A stretch of 64,000 nucleotides of DNA from UBA12087 sp964370815 (GTDB lineage: Bacteria; Chloroflexota; Anaerolineae; Anaerolineales; Villigracilaceae). Under the pieces are notes generated by a model that did not search any database, was not told the DNA's origin, and saw only the letters and a program-made list of their open reading frames with translations. A program made the position numbers and the translations under genes. Of this stretch, positions 36,400 through 45,589 are shown one piece after another (the stretch's first letter is position 1; the number at the start of each line of letters is the position of its first letter). Location of the stretch: contig CAYJKQ010000004.1 of the NCBI GenBank assembly GCA_964370815.1, positions 1 to 64,000 on the forward strand. Direction: 5' to 3'.

Positions 36400-37944
36400 T
36401 TATAGTTGAAACAGCAGGCGCATTTCCGAATAGATGATCGGTAATGCTACCAAACCACCCAAGATCATTCCCAACAATGCAGTAATATATCCTGGACCTG
36501 GAAGGTAAGATGCCACAGCATAGGTGACTGCACCACTTAGAATCGCTGCCAATAGACCACGCCCCAGTGCAGGTGTGATGATAAATTTTCTATCCAACTT
36601 TTTGTTGAGCCAAATAAATAGGATGATCGCTTCGAAAATAATGGCTCCTTCCGCCAAAGCAATGATTGGTGCTCCCAGTGTTGGAAAAAAATTCACTGCC
36701 AGAAGTCCAAAGAATATGTAAAGAACGATCCTTATCAAGACCCCATAGAGGGGAACCATCGCTTCTTTTCTGGCGTAAAATGAGCGAACCAATACTTCCT
36801 GAACAGCATAACCGGTTAATACAAGCAGATAAGCTCTCAAAGTCCAGGTCAAAATGGCAGTGCCACCAACTCCAAAATCAAACGCAACACCGATCAAAGG
36901 TCGTATACCAGCAGCCATAATTGCTGCAATTGGTAGTGAAATGGCGATCAGCACCCGCATCGCTTTTTCAACGATATCCTTGAACGCAATCCACTCCTTT
37001 CGGGCGGCATGCTCAGCCAGGGTCGGTAAAATAGCAGTGGCGATGGCTGTTCCAATAAGGGTTTCAGGTACTTGCATGATCATCCAACCATAAGTCAGGG
37101 ATGAGGCAGCTCCGATCATTCCCAGCCGGGAGGCAAAGTTATCCCTTGCAATAAACATCAATTGTATGAAGAGCATGGTCAATAGGCGCGGTCCTACTAC
37201 TTTAAGCACTTCAATAACCCCGGTATGACGAACATCAACAGCTGGGTTCCAGCGAAATTTATACTTGATCAACCCCGGTATCTGGATGGCAAGGTGAAGA
37301 CCGGCGCCGAGGATCACTCCATACACCAACCCGTGAACACCCAACCCTAAAGCAGGTAATGTTATGAAACCGAGCTGATATGGTTCAGTTGGAGAAAATA
37401 CTAGAACTCCGATAATCTGTCCTACATTATAAAAAATTGGTGCTAAGGCGGGAAATAAGAAATGTTGATTTGCTTGTAACCCGGCCATAACCAGACCGCT
37501 TATTGAAAAGATGCAGGTTGCAATCAAATTTAAACGCATCAAATCTACGATCAAGCTCTGCTGAACCAGGTTAAAACCCGGTGCAATTCCTAATTGTGAA
37601 CGAACGATCGGATCAGCAAAAATCGCCACGAGAACTGCCAGGCTGGCTGTCAGCAGGAAAGCCAGGTTGGCAACACGGGAGAAAAGATCCCATGCTGCTC
37701 GCTGACCACGCGTGGAAAGATACTCTGAGAGCACAGGGATGAATGCCATCGCCAGCGCACCACCAGATATCAGTGCGAAAAGAAGATCGGGTAAATTATT
37801 GGCAACATTGAAGGCGTCCAGTTCGAAGGTCAGTTTATACTGGCGCGCTATCAATATGGATCTCCCAAATGCTATGATCTTATCCAGCCCAAATAAAACT
37901 CCAAGCATTATTGAGGTGCGAGTGAGGTGGGAGAATTTTCTCAT
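36400..37944 (-). CDS. murJ: Lipid II flippase MurJ (MviN family)
   Basis: This 514-aa protein has about 14 hydrophobic segments of the MATE-like MviN fold. The N-terminal ALAMAFIPVLSEYLSTRG and the central VPETLIGTAIATAILPTLAEHAA are family hallmarks. It flips lipid-linked peptidoglycan precursors across the membrane. It lies 17 bases downstream of hutH on the same strand, which may be chance. Confidence 0.9.
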   Translation of the reverse strand: MRKFSHLTRTSIMLGVLFGLDKIIAFGRSILIARQYKLTFELDAFNVANNLPDLLFALISGGALAMAFIPVLSEYLSTRGQRAAWDLFSRVANLAFLLTASLAVLVAIFADPIVRSQLGIAPGFNLVQQSLIVDLMRLNLIATCIFSISGLVMAGLQANQHFLFPALAPIFYNVGQIIGVLVFSPTEPYQLGFITLPALGLGVHGLVYGVILGAGLHLAIQIPGLIKYKFRWNPAVDVRHTGVIEVLKVVGPRLLTMLFIQLMFIARDNFASRLGMIGAASSLTYGWMIMQVPETLIGTAIATAILPTLAEHAARKEWIAFKDIVEKAMRVLIAISLPIAAIMAAGIRPLIGVAFDFGVGGTAILTWTLRAYLLVLTGYAVQEVLVRSFYARKEAMVPLYGVLIRIVLYIFFGLLAVNFFPTLGAPIIALAEGAIIFEAIILFIWLNKKLDRKFIITPALGRGLLAAILSGAVTYAVASYLPGPGYITALLGMILGGLVALPIIYSEMRLLFQL

Positions 37945-37961
37945 GAGATTTATTTCTTGAG

Positions 37962-39485
37962 TTATTCCAGACTTCCTATTTCAGCTTCGACGGCATCCAG
38001 GATTTCTCCTGATTTTACCAAATCCATCATTCTATTATGATCGATATGAAGCGGTCGATCTTCATCCAGGTGAGCAACATATTTGCGAACTATTCGACGC
38101 GCAACATTAACTCCCTTTCCTGGAGTGAAATCTCTGAAATCCAATGCTTGTGAAGCAGCCATGAATTCTATTCCCAAGATACCATATGCATTGTTAAGGA
38201 TTTGTCCATTCTTTAAAGCAGTATTCATACCCATTGAAACGAAATCTTCCTGATCGGCTGCAGCAGGGATGGATTGGATGCTGGCGGGTGCAGATAGAAT
38301 ACGCTGCTCAACGATCAGCATATCAGCTGTATACTGGCTGAGCATCATACCAGAAAACATCCCTGCTCCTTTTGTAAGGAAAGGAGGTAATCCCTGGCTA
38401 AGAGCAGGATTTGTTAATCGGTTCAATCGTCTTTCTGATAGCACGCTTACCATTGTTATTGCGATCCCAGCCATATCCATCGGCAACGCTACTGGTGACC
38501 CCTGAAAATTTGCACCTGTGAGGGTCAATTTCATATCCGGCAAGAAAATGGGGTTATCTCCAACACCATTTAATTCAATCTCCACCTGGCTGCGGGCATA
38601 ATCAACTGCATCGTGGGCAGCACCAATAACCTGAGGGGATGACCGCATGGAATAAGCATCCTGCACCTTGGTCTTTACTTTTCCAGCGGCAAGATCTGAC
38701 CCTGAAATACACTTTAAGATCGCATTTGCTGATCGAACTGCTCCTTTAAAACCCCTCAGGGTATGTATACGAGAATCATAAGGTTTCAAATTAGCCAGCA
38801 GGGCTTCCAGGGAGATGGCACATGCGATCTCTGCTTGTTTCAACCAGCGATTCATATCATAAAGGTTTAAAGCGCTCATAGAAGTTAACAGATTGGAGCC
38901 ATTGATGACGGCCAATCCATCTCGAGCCTGGAGATTGGGTATGGATATACCTGCACGCTGCATGGCTTCACTTCCAGATAAGCGTTCATCTTGATACCAG
39001 GCTTCTCCTTCACCCATCATAAGGAGAGCGATCTGGGACATCGGCGCCAAGTCACCAGATGCGCCTACTGAACCTTTCTGGCATACAATCGGGGTAATCC
39101 CTTTATTGAGCATTTCAACCAGGGTCTGCGTTATTACAGGGCGACAGCCTGAATTTCCATGTGTGTGAACATTGATCCGGGCAGCCATGGCAGCCCTGAC
39201 CTGTTCAACAGGTACTGGATCACCAATCCCTGCTGCATGATTGTAGATCAGGAATCGTTGAAATTGGGAAACCTGTTCATCGTTCAGGACAACTTCAGAG
39301 AATTCACCAATTCCAGTATTGACACCGTACATGATCTCGTGGGCATCAATCTTTTCCTCCAACATACTGCGGCAGGCAATTATCCTGGCTAAAGCATCCG
39401 GATGCAACTTCACTTCCTCGCCCAATCGGGCGATACGAACCAGTTTTTCAATGGTCAGATTTGTGCCATCCAGAACGATAGTCAT
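37962..39485 (-). CDS. hutH: Histidine ammonia-lyase
   Basis: This 507-aa enzyme has the MIO-forming Ala-Ser-Gly triad in GSVGASGDLAPMSQIALLMMGEG, the YGVNTGIGEFSEV active-site loop and the QDxxSM-like segment near QEDFVSMGMN. It converts histidine to urocanate and ammonia. No hutU, hutI or hutG gene is within the window, so either the rest of the pathway is elsewhere or the lyase acts alone. Tyrosine or phenylalanine lyase activity is less likely from the overall sequence. Confidence 0.92.
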   Translation of the reverse strand: MTIVLDGTNLTIEKLVRIARLGEEVKLHPDALARIIACRSMLEEKIDAHEIMYGVNTGIGEFSEVVLNDEQVSQFQRFLIYNHAAGIGDPVPVEQVRAAMAARINVHTHGNSGCRPVITQTLVEMLNKGITPIVCQKGSVGASGDLAPMSQIALLMMGEGEAWYQDERLSGSEAMQRAGISIPNLQARDGLAVINGSNLLTSMSALNLYDMNRWLKQAEIACAISLEALLANLKPYDSRIHTLRGFKGAVRSANAILKCISGSDLAAGKVKTKVQDAYSMRSSPQVIGAAHDAVDYARSQVEIELNGVGDNPIFLPDMKLTLTGANFQGSPVALPMDMAGIAITMVSVLSERRLNRLTNPALSQGLPPFLTKGAGMFSGMMLSQYTADMLIVEQRILSAPASIQSIPAAADQEDFVSMGMNTALKNGQILNNAYGILGIEFMAASQALDFRDFTPGKGVNVARRIVRKYVAHLDEDRPLHIDHNRMMDLVKSGEILDAVEAEIGSLE

Positions 39486-40189
39486 ATGAAACTCCTAAGG
39501 AATTGTATTCACTTCCAAATGTATATTGATTTGTCTGATATCAACGGTATTCTTTTATTTAAAGCATGCTTCTTATGCTTTGATGATTATAATATGACTG
39601 AACGAGAATCTGTCATGAGTATTCGTTATTCCAAAAGTTTATAGAACCTAAATATCGCAAAAAAGTGCTGATCACCTAATTAATGGCATTTCCCTGGATG
39701 AAATTATTTTTCGATTCCTTAAATACCACTGTGAAACGATGTGAATTCATCCAGTATTATCTCATTCGAAACTGGGTTTTGATTTCTATCTTATGGTTGT
39801 GAATGCGATCTTCTCTGACTGATAGGGTCAATTACGCCATACAATACAAAAGTCGGTTTTCCAGGTTTGGAACATGTTTTGGTGAGGAAGCTAACTTTCC
39901 AATAATATTAGGTTAAAACGAAAATATTTCATTATGAAATCTGTTATCCGGAGATTCGACAATAACCCTGATAATTCCGGTTTCTTTGAAAATAACTGAA
40001 TATAGCTTTCATCCTACCAGGTCTCTTGTATGGACTAAATGGATGGTTCCCCACCCCCCCCCAAAAAAAAAGAATTTAGCAGAAAGATTTGTCTTCATTT
40101 TATGGGGATTAAATAAGTACCAATTCTTGATTAAAATAAAAACTCCGCCGAAATTCGGCGGAGTTTCCTGTTGTCGGTTGATAGTTATC
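39486..40189. other. 704-base intergenic region with a C9A9 tract
   Basis: No convincing gene is seen between hutH and the cold-shock gene. A run of nine C followed by nine A sits at 40054-40071. The only long frame here (39986-40270) crosses that tract and the csp terminator and has no family features. The 3' end of the region holds the csp terminator. Confidence 0.6.
40130..40166 (-). terminator. Intrinsic terminator of the cold-shock gene
   Basis: AAACTCCGCCG and CGGCGGAGTTT form an 11-bp stem with a 5-base loop (40140-40166), followed on the minus strand by TTTTTATTTT. It lies 24 bases after the csp stop. Confidence 0.9.
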
Positions 40190-40399
40190 TTAAAGAATTA
40201 CTACTTCTGCTGCCTGAGGGCCTTTTGCACCCTGCTCGACTGTGAATTCAACCTGCTGGCCTTCCGTTAGATTACGGAAACCATCACCCTGTATTGAAGA
40301 GTAATGGACGAACACGTCTGGGCCACTCTCGCGTGCGAGAAAACCATAACCCTTGGTGCCGTTAAACCACTTGACCGTTCCGATGATACGTTCTGACAT
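40190..40399 (-). CDS. csp: Cold-shock domain protein
   Basis: This 69-aa protein is a single cold-shock domain with both RNA-binding motifs: KGYGFLA (RNP1) and DVFVHYSSI (RNP2), after the start GTVKWFNGTKG. It acts as an RNA chaperone. The ATG at 40399 follows AGAAGGAGC and gives the usual family length; the open frame continuing to 40507 is leader RNA. The leader is about 135 nt with a hairpin. Confidence 0.95.
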   Translation of the reverse strand: MSERIIGTVKWFNGTKGYGFLARESGPDVFVHYSSIQGDGFRNLTEGQQVEFTVEQGAKGPQAAEVVIL

Positions 40400-40471
40400 T
40401 TTGTTTGCTCCTTCTAGCAAAAAGAAAATTGGTGATGATGTCATAGTTCCATCGGACGTTCTAAACAAATC

Positions 40472-40495
40472 AGCCCGTGAATAGTGCCACGGGCT
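40472..40495 (-). promoter_or_regulatory. Hairpin in the csp 5' leader
   Basis: AGCCCGTG (40472-40479) pairs perfectly with CACGGGCT (40488-40495) around an 8-base loop, midway between the csp promoter and start codon. Cold-shock mRNAs often have structured leaders that act as thermosensors. Confidence 0.5.
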
Positions 40496-40541
40496 TCCGT
40501 TCTTCAATCCAACGCGAACTTACTGGCATCTTACAAAACTA

Positions 40542-40570
40542 ATCATACAGGCAAATATAGAATAAGTCAA
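40542..40570 (-). promoter_or_regulatory. Promoter of the cold-shock gene
   Basis: On the minus strand TTGACT (40565-40570) and TATGAT (40542-40547) are 17 bases apart, close to sigma70 consensus. Transcription would start near 40535, leaving an untranslated leader of about 135 nt. The rest of 40400-40755 shows no gene. Confidence 0.7.
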
Positions 40571-40755
40571 GGATATTCTATTAATAATTTGTTAATATAT
40601 TCACCTAATCCAGTTCTGGTTATAGTGTATTATTATGTGATCACCAAAATGATGGAGAAATTGAAGTTGAAGGCTCAATCAACCAGCCGTCTGCTCCTTC
40701 AAAAATATACTTAATTAATATGTAATAACAAGAAGTTCAAGAATACGAGGATAGG

Positions 40756-43467
40756 ATGGTTCCTTTCGAATTTCACATCTCAAAATATGCGATCGAAAAA
40801 TATCACTTAGACAAGATTGTAATTTCCAAAGATGGGCGGATTGATATTTCTGATTTGCGAGCAGCTCGAAAATTTGCAGAACAAATGAGTCGACTCACAG
40901 GCAATACCGTCTCAACTTCCGAAATTTATGCCCTGGGGGTGATCAATGATATCCAACATTTCCTCATACGAAATTATGCACAGGAAAATTCCTATTCGAT
41001 ACAAGCTGCTTATCAGGAGTTGGAGCAAGAAATAAGTAAGACGATACTTCAGAATTCCCAAACACTCTACCTGAATGAATTTCCACCTTCAGCCTTACGT
41101 AAAGACCTGCTTTCTTCCTTGGAATATTTAACCAAAACCAATGTTCCTGCAACAGTTTTGGAAGATATGTTCCTCTTGCATATCACCAATCTTAATCCAG
41201 CAGTTCAAAGGTATAAGGATCTGTTTGATGAATCCGACCTGATAATCTCAGAAAATTATCGAACTATTCTCGAGAAATTTCCTGATTTTTTTGACACCAA
41301 TCGACAGGGCGGAAATAATAATGACGAATCTTTGCTGGATATCCTACGCCGACCAGCGTTGCACTCACCAGATTCTCTGAACGGACAATTGGAATATCTT
41401 TTAAAGAGATGGGGAAAAATCCTTGGAGATGATATTGTCAGACGATTACTGCAAAGCCTAGACCTGAATCGGGAAGAGACCACTACCAATACAGGTACCG
41501 GAGGATCAAACAGTAAAGCTCCCATCCTGGAGTTTACACACAGCGAACCAGAATATGAACGATTCAGCCAGGACAAGGACTGGATGCCACAGGTGGTACT
41601 AATTGCCAAAAACAGCTATGTTTGGCTCGATCAGCTCTCAAAGATCTATCAACGACCAATAAATACTCTGAATCAGATCCCTGATGAAGAGTTGGAAAGA
41701 TTTACCCAGAATGGCATTACAGGTTTGTGGTTGATCGGTTTGTGGGAGCGCAGCCAAGCATCGAAGCGTATCAAACAAAAAATGGGAAATCTAGATGCAG
41801 TGGCCTCAGCTTACAGTCTGATGGATTACCAGATTGCAGATGCACTGGGAGGTTGGCAAGCGCTGGACAATTTACGCCAGCGTGCCTGGCAAAGGGGGAT
41901 TCGCCTTTCTGCAGATATGGTTCCCAATCACATGGGGATCGATTCTACCTGGGTGATGGAACATCCTGATTGGTTCCTCGCATTAACAGATTCCCCCTAC
42001 CCAAACTATACCTTTGACGGTGAGGATCTCTCCAACAGAGACCAAGTTGGTATTTATCTTGAGGATCATTATTATCGTAAATCTGATGCTGCAGTAGTTT
42101 TCAAACGAGTGGATCACGAAAGCGGTAGTGCTCGTTACATATATCATGGTAATGACGGCACTTCCATGCCCTGGAACGATACCGCCCAATTGAATTACTT
42201 AAAAGCTGAAGTACGTGAGGCAGTTATTCAAACCATCCTGCATGTCGCGCGGAATTTTCCCATCATACGCTTTGATGCTGCGATGACACTTGCCAGCAAG
42301 CATATTCAACGCTTATGGTTTCCCAAACCGGGAGAAGGTGGAGCCATCCCATCCCGCACTGAGCATGGTCTGAGCCATGCTCAGTTCCAGGCTGCCTTAC
42401 CTGTTGAATTTTGGCGGGAAGTTGTCGATCGGGTTGCTCAGGAAGTACCTGATACCCTGCTTCTGGCCGAAGCATTCTGGTTGATGGAAGGTTATTTCGT
42501 ACGCACATTGGGAATGCATCGTGTGTATAATTCTGCCTTTATGCACATGCTGCGGGATGAAGACAATGCAAAATATAGGACAGTCATTAAAAATGTTCTG
42601 GAATTTGATCCGCAGATCCTAAAGCGTTTTGTGAATTTCATGAACAACCCTGATGAGAAGTCGGCTATTGATCAATTCGGAGATGGTGACAAGTATATTG
42701 GAGTCTGTACTCTATTGGCTTCATTGCCTGGGTTACCCATGTTTGGGCATGGGCAAGTAGAGGGGTTTCACGAAAAATATGGAATGGAATATCAACATGC
42801 CTATTGGAATGAAATTCCAAACGAAAGCCTGCTACAAAGTCATGAGTGGCATATTTTCCCACTTCTTAAACGCCGAAACTTGTTTGCGGATGTTCGAAAT
42901 TTTGTTATGTACGATTTCTTTACACCAGAGTCACAAGTCAATGAGGATGTTTTCGCCTTTTCTAATGGTTTTGGTGAATGGATTGTGGATGAGACCGGAC
43001 AACGAGCTCTGATCGTGTACCACAATAAATTCGCTGAAACGCATGGATGGATAAGGACATCAGTAGCCTACATGGACAAACTCAAAGGACAATTATCTCA
43101 AACCACGCTGGGAGAGGCATTAGGGTTACAAGCCCGGGAGGGTAATTACACTCTTTTTCGCGATCTGGAAAATGGATTGGAATACATTCGTTCCAGTCAA
43201 GCACTTGCCCAACAAGGACTCTATCTGGAATTAAGAGCTTATCAACATCATGCTTTCGTCAACTTCAGGGAAATAATGGATCAGGATGGCAAGTGGCAAG
43301 CTGTTTGCAATGATCTTAATGGAGGTGGATACTGGTCTGTTCAGGCAAGGTATGACGAATTACACAACCCATCGGTCAATGTAATAGAAGAAGAGACAAC
43401 AAAAATTGATAGCAAAATTAGTGATCCTGACATTAAAAATAAACCACTGAAAAAGAATCAACGATGA
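40756..43467 (+). CDS. Large alpha-amylase-family (GH13) protein with unknown N-terminal region
   Basis: This 903-aa protein has a GH13 barrel from about residue 325 to 690. Visible regions are I (SADMVPNHMG, Asp387), II (IIRFDAAMTLA, nucleophile Asp507), III (LLLAEAFW, acid/base Glu572) and IV (FMNNPDE, Asp633). Region IV lacks the His of the usual NHD. The first 240 residues match no domain I know; the C-terminus has a beta domain and a charged tail. No signal peptide is seen, so the enzyme is probably cytoplasmic. The substrate is probably an alpha-glucan but is not established. Confidence 0.8.
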   Translation: MVPFEFHISKYAIEKYHLDKIVISKDGRIDISDLRAARKFAEQMSRLTGNTVSTSEIYALGVINDIQHFLIRNYAQENSYSIQAAYQELEQEISKTILQNSQTLYLNEFPPSALRKDLLSSLEYLTKTNVPATVLEDMFLLHITNLNPAVQRYKDLFDESDLIISENYRTILEKFPDFFDTNRQGGNNNDESLLDILRRPALHSPDSLNGQLEYLLKRWGKILGDDIVRRLLQSLDLNREETTTNTGTGGSNSKAPILEFTHSEPEYERFSQDKDWMPQVVLIAKNSYVWLDQLSKIYQRPINTLNQIPDEELERFTQNGITGLWLIGLWERSQASKRIKQKMGNLDAVASAYSLMDYQIADALGGWQALDNLRQRAWQRGIRLSADMVPNHMGIDSTWVMEHPDWFLALTDSPYPNYTFDGEDLSNRDQVGIYLEDHYYRKSDAAVVFKRVDHESGSARYIYHGNDGTSMPWNDTAQLNYLKAEVREAVIQTILHVARNFPIIRFDAAMTLASKHIQRLWFPKPGEGGAIPSRTEHGLSHAQFQAALPVEFWREVVDRVAQEVPDTLLLAEAFWLMEGYFVRTLGMHRVYNSAFMHMLRDEDNAKYRTVIKNVLEFDPQILKRFVNFMNNPDEKSAIDQFGDGDKYIGVCTLLASLPGLPMFGHGQVEGFHEKYGMEYQHAYWNEIPNESLLQSHEWHIFPLLKRRNLFADVRNFVMYDFFTPESQVNEDVFAFSNGFGEWIVDETGQRALIVYHNKFAETHGWIRTSVAYMDKLKGQLSQTTLGEALGLQAREGNYTLFRDLENGLEYIRSSQALAQQGLYLELRAYQHHAFVNFREIMDQDGKWQAVCNDLNGGGYWSVQARYDELHNPSVNVIEEETTKIDSKISDPDIKNKPLKKNQR

Positions 43468-43580
43468 ATTTATCCATCTGGATGATCAATCCCTTGATCA
43501 ACAACAAAATTAATAAGCATAGGTGAATTTTTCTATTAGAATTACCCTGAAGATTTCTTTACTGAGATTTCAATCATTTT

Positions 43581-44225
43581 TTACGAAAGACTTTTCATCA
43601 ACAGTAGAACTGAAATATAATGCGCCAGCGCACCAGCGATCACAAAAAGGTGCCAGACTTCATGAAAACCGAATTTTCCGGGCACAAAGTTGAACATCCT
43701 GGTGGCATAAACCACTGCCCCAAGAGTATAGATTACACCCCCGACGATCAACCAAACCAATGCACCTATTGGCAATCCAGCCATCTGCCGGGCAGCCAGT
43801 ATACTAATCCAACCCATCAACACATAAATGCCTGCATTTAACCAGCGTGGTGCTCTGATATAGAATATCTTGATAATGATCCCAATTACAGCAATTCCCC
43901 AAATGGTTGAAAGGAAACCCCAACGCCAGAAACCGGTAAATGCGTTCATACAGAATGGTGTGTATGTTCCTGCGATCAACAAGAAAATGGCTGAGTGATC
44001 CAACTTGCGCAAAATCTCCTGGAAACGTGGTTTCGCTTGCGTGAGATGATAAGTTGCGCTGGCTGAAAACATGGTTATCAGGCTGATCAGATAAATGATC
44101 ACCGAAATAATTCTTACCGTACCAGTCCAACCTACTATAAGAAGGGCTATTCCCCCAAAGAATGCAGAAATTGCTCCTGCCAGGTGGGATAATCCATTAA
44201 ATGGTTCGCGAATTTTTGATAACAT
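43581..44225 (-). CDS. Hemolysin-III / PAQR-family membrane protein
   Basis: This 214-aa protein has seven hydrophobic segments and the family motifs EPFNGLSHLAGA at the start, SATYHL and KLDHSAIFLLIAGTYTPF in the middle, and GFHEVWHLFVIAGALAHY at the end. The conserved His and Asp residues form a predicted metal site. The family is widespread and its function in bacteria is not settled. SD AAGGAATAAG precedes the ATG. Confidence 0.9.
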   Translation of the reverse strand: MLSKIREPFNGLSHLAGAISAFFGGIALLIVGWTGTVRIISVIIYLISLITMFSASATYHLTQAKPRFQEILRKLDHSAIFLLIAGTYTPFCMNAFTGFWRWGFLSTIWGIAVIGIIIKIFYIRAPRWLNAGIYVLMGWISILAARQMAGLPIGALVWLIVGGVIYTLGAVVYATRMFNFVPGKFGFHEVWHLFVIAGALAHYISVLLLMKSLS

Positions 44226-44308
44226 TCTTATTCCTTGATCGTTGAAAAGTTATTCAATTGAATGAACCCTTTTTATGAAGGATAATCATAATACCTTTCA
44301 TAACAACA

Positions 44309-44962
44309 TCAATCTGTTTTGAGCATTGACAAGAGAATCTCCCCTGTTGCAGTAACTTCAACCCTTGCCACCCCACTGGTAAGTTCTGCAACAGCAGTTT
44401 CAAAAGCAGACAGATTTTCTACTGGAATTTGTGCTGCCATGATCACATCTGAACTAAAATCCTCTGAAAGAATTAATCCGCCATGCACATGGGTCAACTG
44501 ACGGATGCGCTCTACATATGGATAAGCATATTCCAATCTGATTGTATGCGCCAAAATTTTATACGCCCGGGAAACATCGTTTATAACAGATCGTACGGCA
44601 TCTCCATAGGCTCGCACAAGACCACCAATCCCAAGATTGGTACCTCCAAAATACCTGGTGACCACAGTGACCACATCCCCCAAACCACTTCCCTTGAGAA
44701 CAGCTAGAGCAGGTCTGCCAGCACTACCAGACGGCTCACCTGCATCACTGCAATGAGATAATTGAGAAGCGCCATGCCCAATGATGTAGGCTGGGATATG
44801 GTGACTGGCATCCGGGAACTCCTTTTGGACTCGAGATATTAATGAACGTGCTTCATCCGCGCTGGCGGCATACGCGAGTGTTGCAATAAAGCGTGAATTT
44901 TGCACCTTTAATTCACGCCGGATCTCTTGAGCTGGTACAGGAAGTTTGTTTTTTGTGTCCAT
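44309..44962 (-). CDS. YigZ / IMPACT-family protein (UPF0029)
   Basis: This 217-aa protein has the UPF0029 core with NSRFIATLAYAASADEARSLI, HIPAYIIGHG, CSDAGEPSGSAGRPAL and VTRYFGGTNLGIGGLVRAYGDA, followed by a ferredoxin-like C-terminal domain. The family is related to yeast Yih1 and may bind ribosomes or nucleic acids. It starts at ATG 44962 without a clear SD. Confidence 0.9.
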   Translation of the reverse strand: MDTKNKLPVPAQEIRRELKVQNSRFIATLAYAASADEARSLISRVQKEFPDASHHIPAYIIGHGASQLSHCSDAGEPSGSAGRPALAVLKGSGLGDVVTVVTRYFGGTNLGIGGLVRAYGDAVRSVINDVSRAYKILAHTIRLEYAYPYVERIRQLTHVHGGLILSEDFSSDVIMAAQIPVENLSAFETAVAELTSGVARVEVTATGEILLSMLKTD

Positions 44963-45065
44963 TTAAGTAATTTTAGAATCATTAATTGCTGTATTTGCAA
45001 CTTTTTGGGATTTTCTCCATCAGTATTATATGTGGAAATGGAGCAATAAAACCATATTCATGAAA

Positions 45066-45094
45066 TTGACGGGAATTTTGCTAGGATCAATACT
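45066..45094 (+). promoter_or_regulatory. Possible promoter of the DUF302 gene
   Basis: TTGACG (45066-45071), 17 bases, then AATACT (45089-45094), 42 bases ahead of the DUF302 start. The -10 is only a fair match. Confidence 0.45.
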
Positions 45095-45135
45095 TAACTA
45101 ATAGACAGCACTTTTTATGGAATTTTGGAGAAAAA

Positions 45136-45540
45136 ATGATAGAAAAGATTGCGTTTGTAATTAATCTCAAGGAATCTTATGAATCTGCAATGCAGAAACT
45201 TACCGATGCCTTAAAAATTGAAGGTTTCGGAATTCTCACCCAAATTGACGTTAAACAAACACTCAAAACGAAATTAGGTGTGGATTTTTCTCCATATACC
45301 ATCCTGGGTGTATGTAATCCAACTCTTGCTCACCGTGCCCTGGTTCGAAATCGCGAAGCAGGCTTGATGCTGCCCTGCAATATTACAGTGGAAACAGAAT
45401 CGGATGGCAGCACAACCATTCGGATCGCGGATCCGGAAATTATGCTAAATATTGCTAAGATGAACCAAGATATCGAATTGGTAAAAGTTGGAAAAGAGGC
45501 TCACGAAAAATTGTTACGGATAGCTCAAAGTCTTCAATAA
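45136..45540 (+). CDS. DUF302-family protein
   Basis: This 134-aa soluble protein matches DUF302: SYESAMQKLTDALKIEGFGILTQIDV, TILGVCNPTLAHRAL and GLMLPCNITVE, with a Cys in GVCNP and another in LPCN. The family has no firm function. SD TTGGAG precedes the ATG. It is transcribed alone, convergent with typA. Confidence 0.85.
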   Translation: MIEKIAFVINLKESYESAMQKLTDALKIEGFGILTQIDVKQTLKTKLGVDFSPYTILGVCNPTLAHRALVRNREAGLMLPCNITVETESDGSTTIRIADPEIMLNIAKMNQDIELVKVGKEAHEKLLRIAQSLQ

Positions 45541-45589
45541 AAAATTAAGGAAAAAGAGAAGAAAATGACTTATTTATCTCCTTTTTTTG

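Noticed and set aside
39986..40270. 94-codon frame before the cold-shock gene
   Set aside because: It crosses the C9A9 run, the csp terminator and the csp 3' end; no family features.
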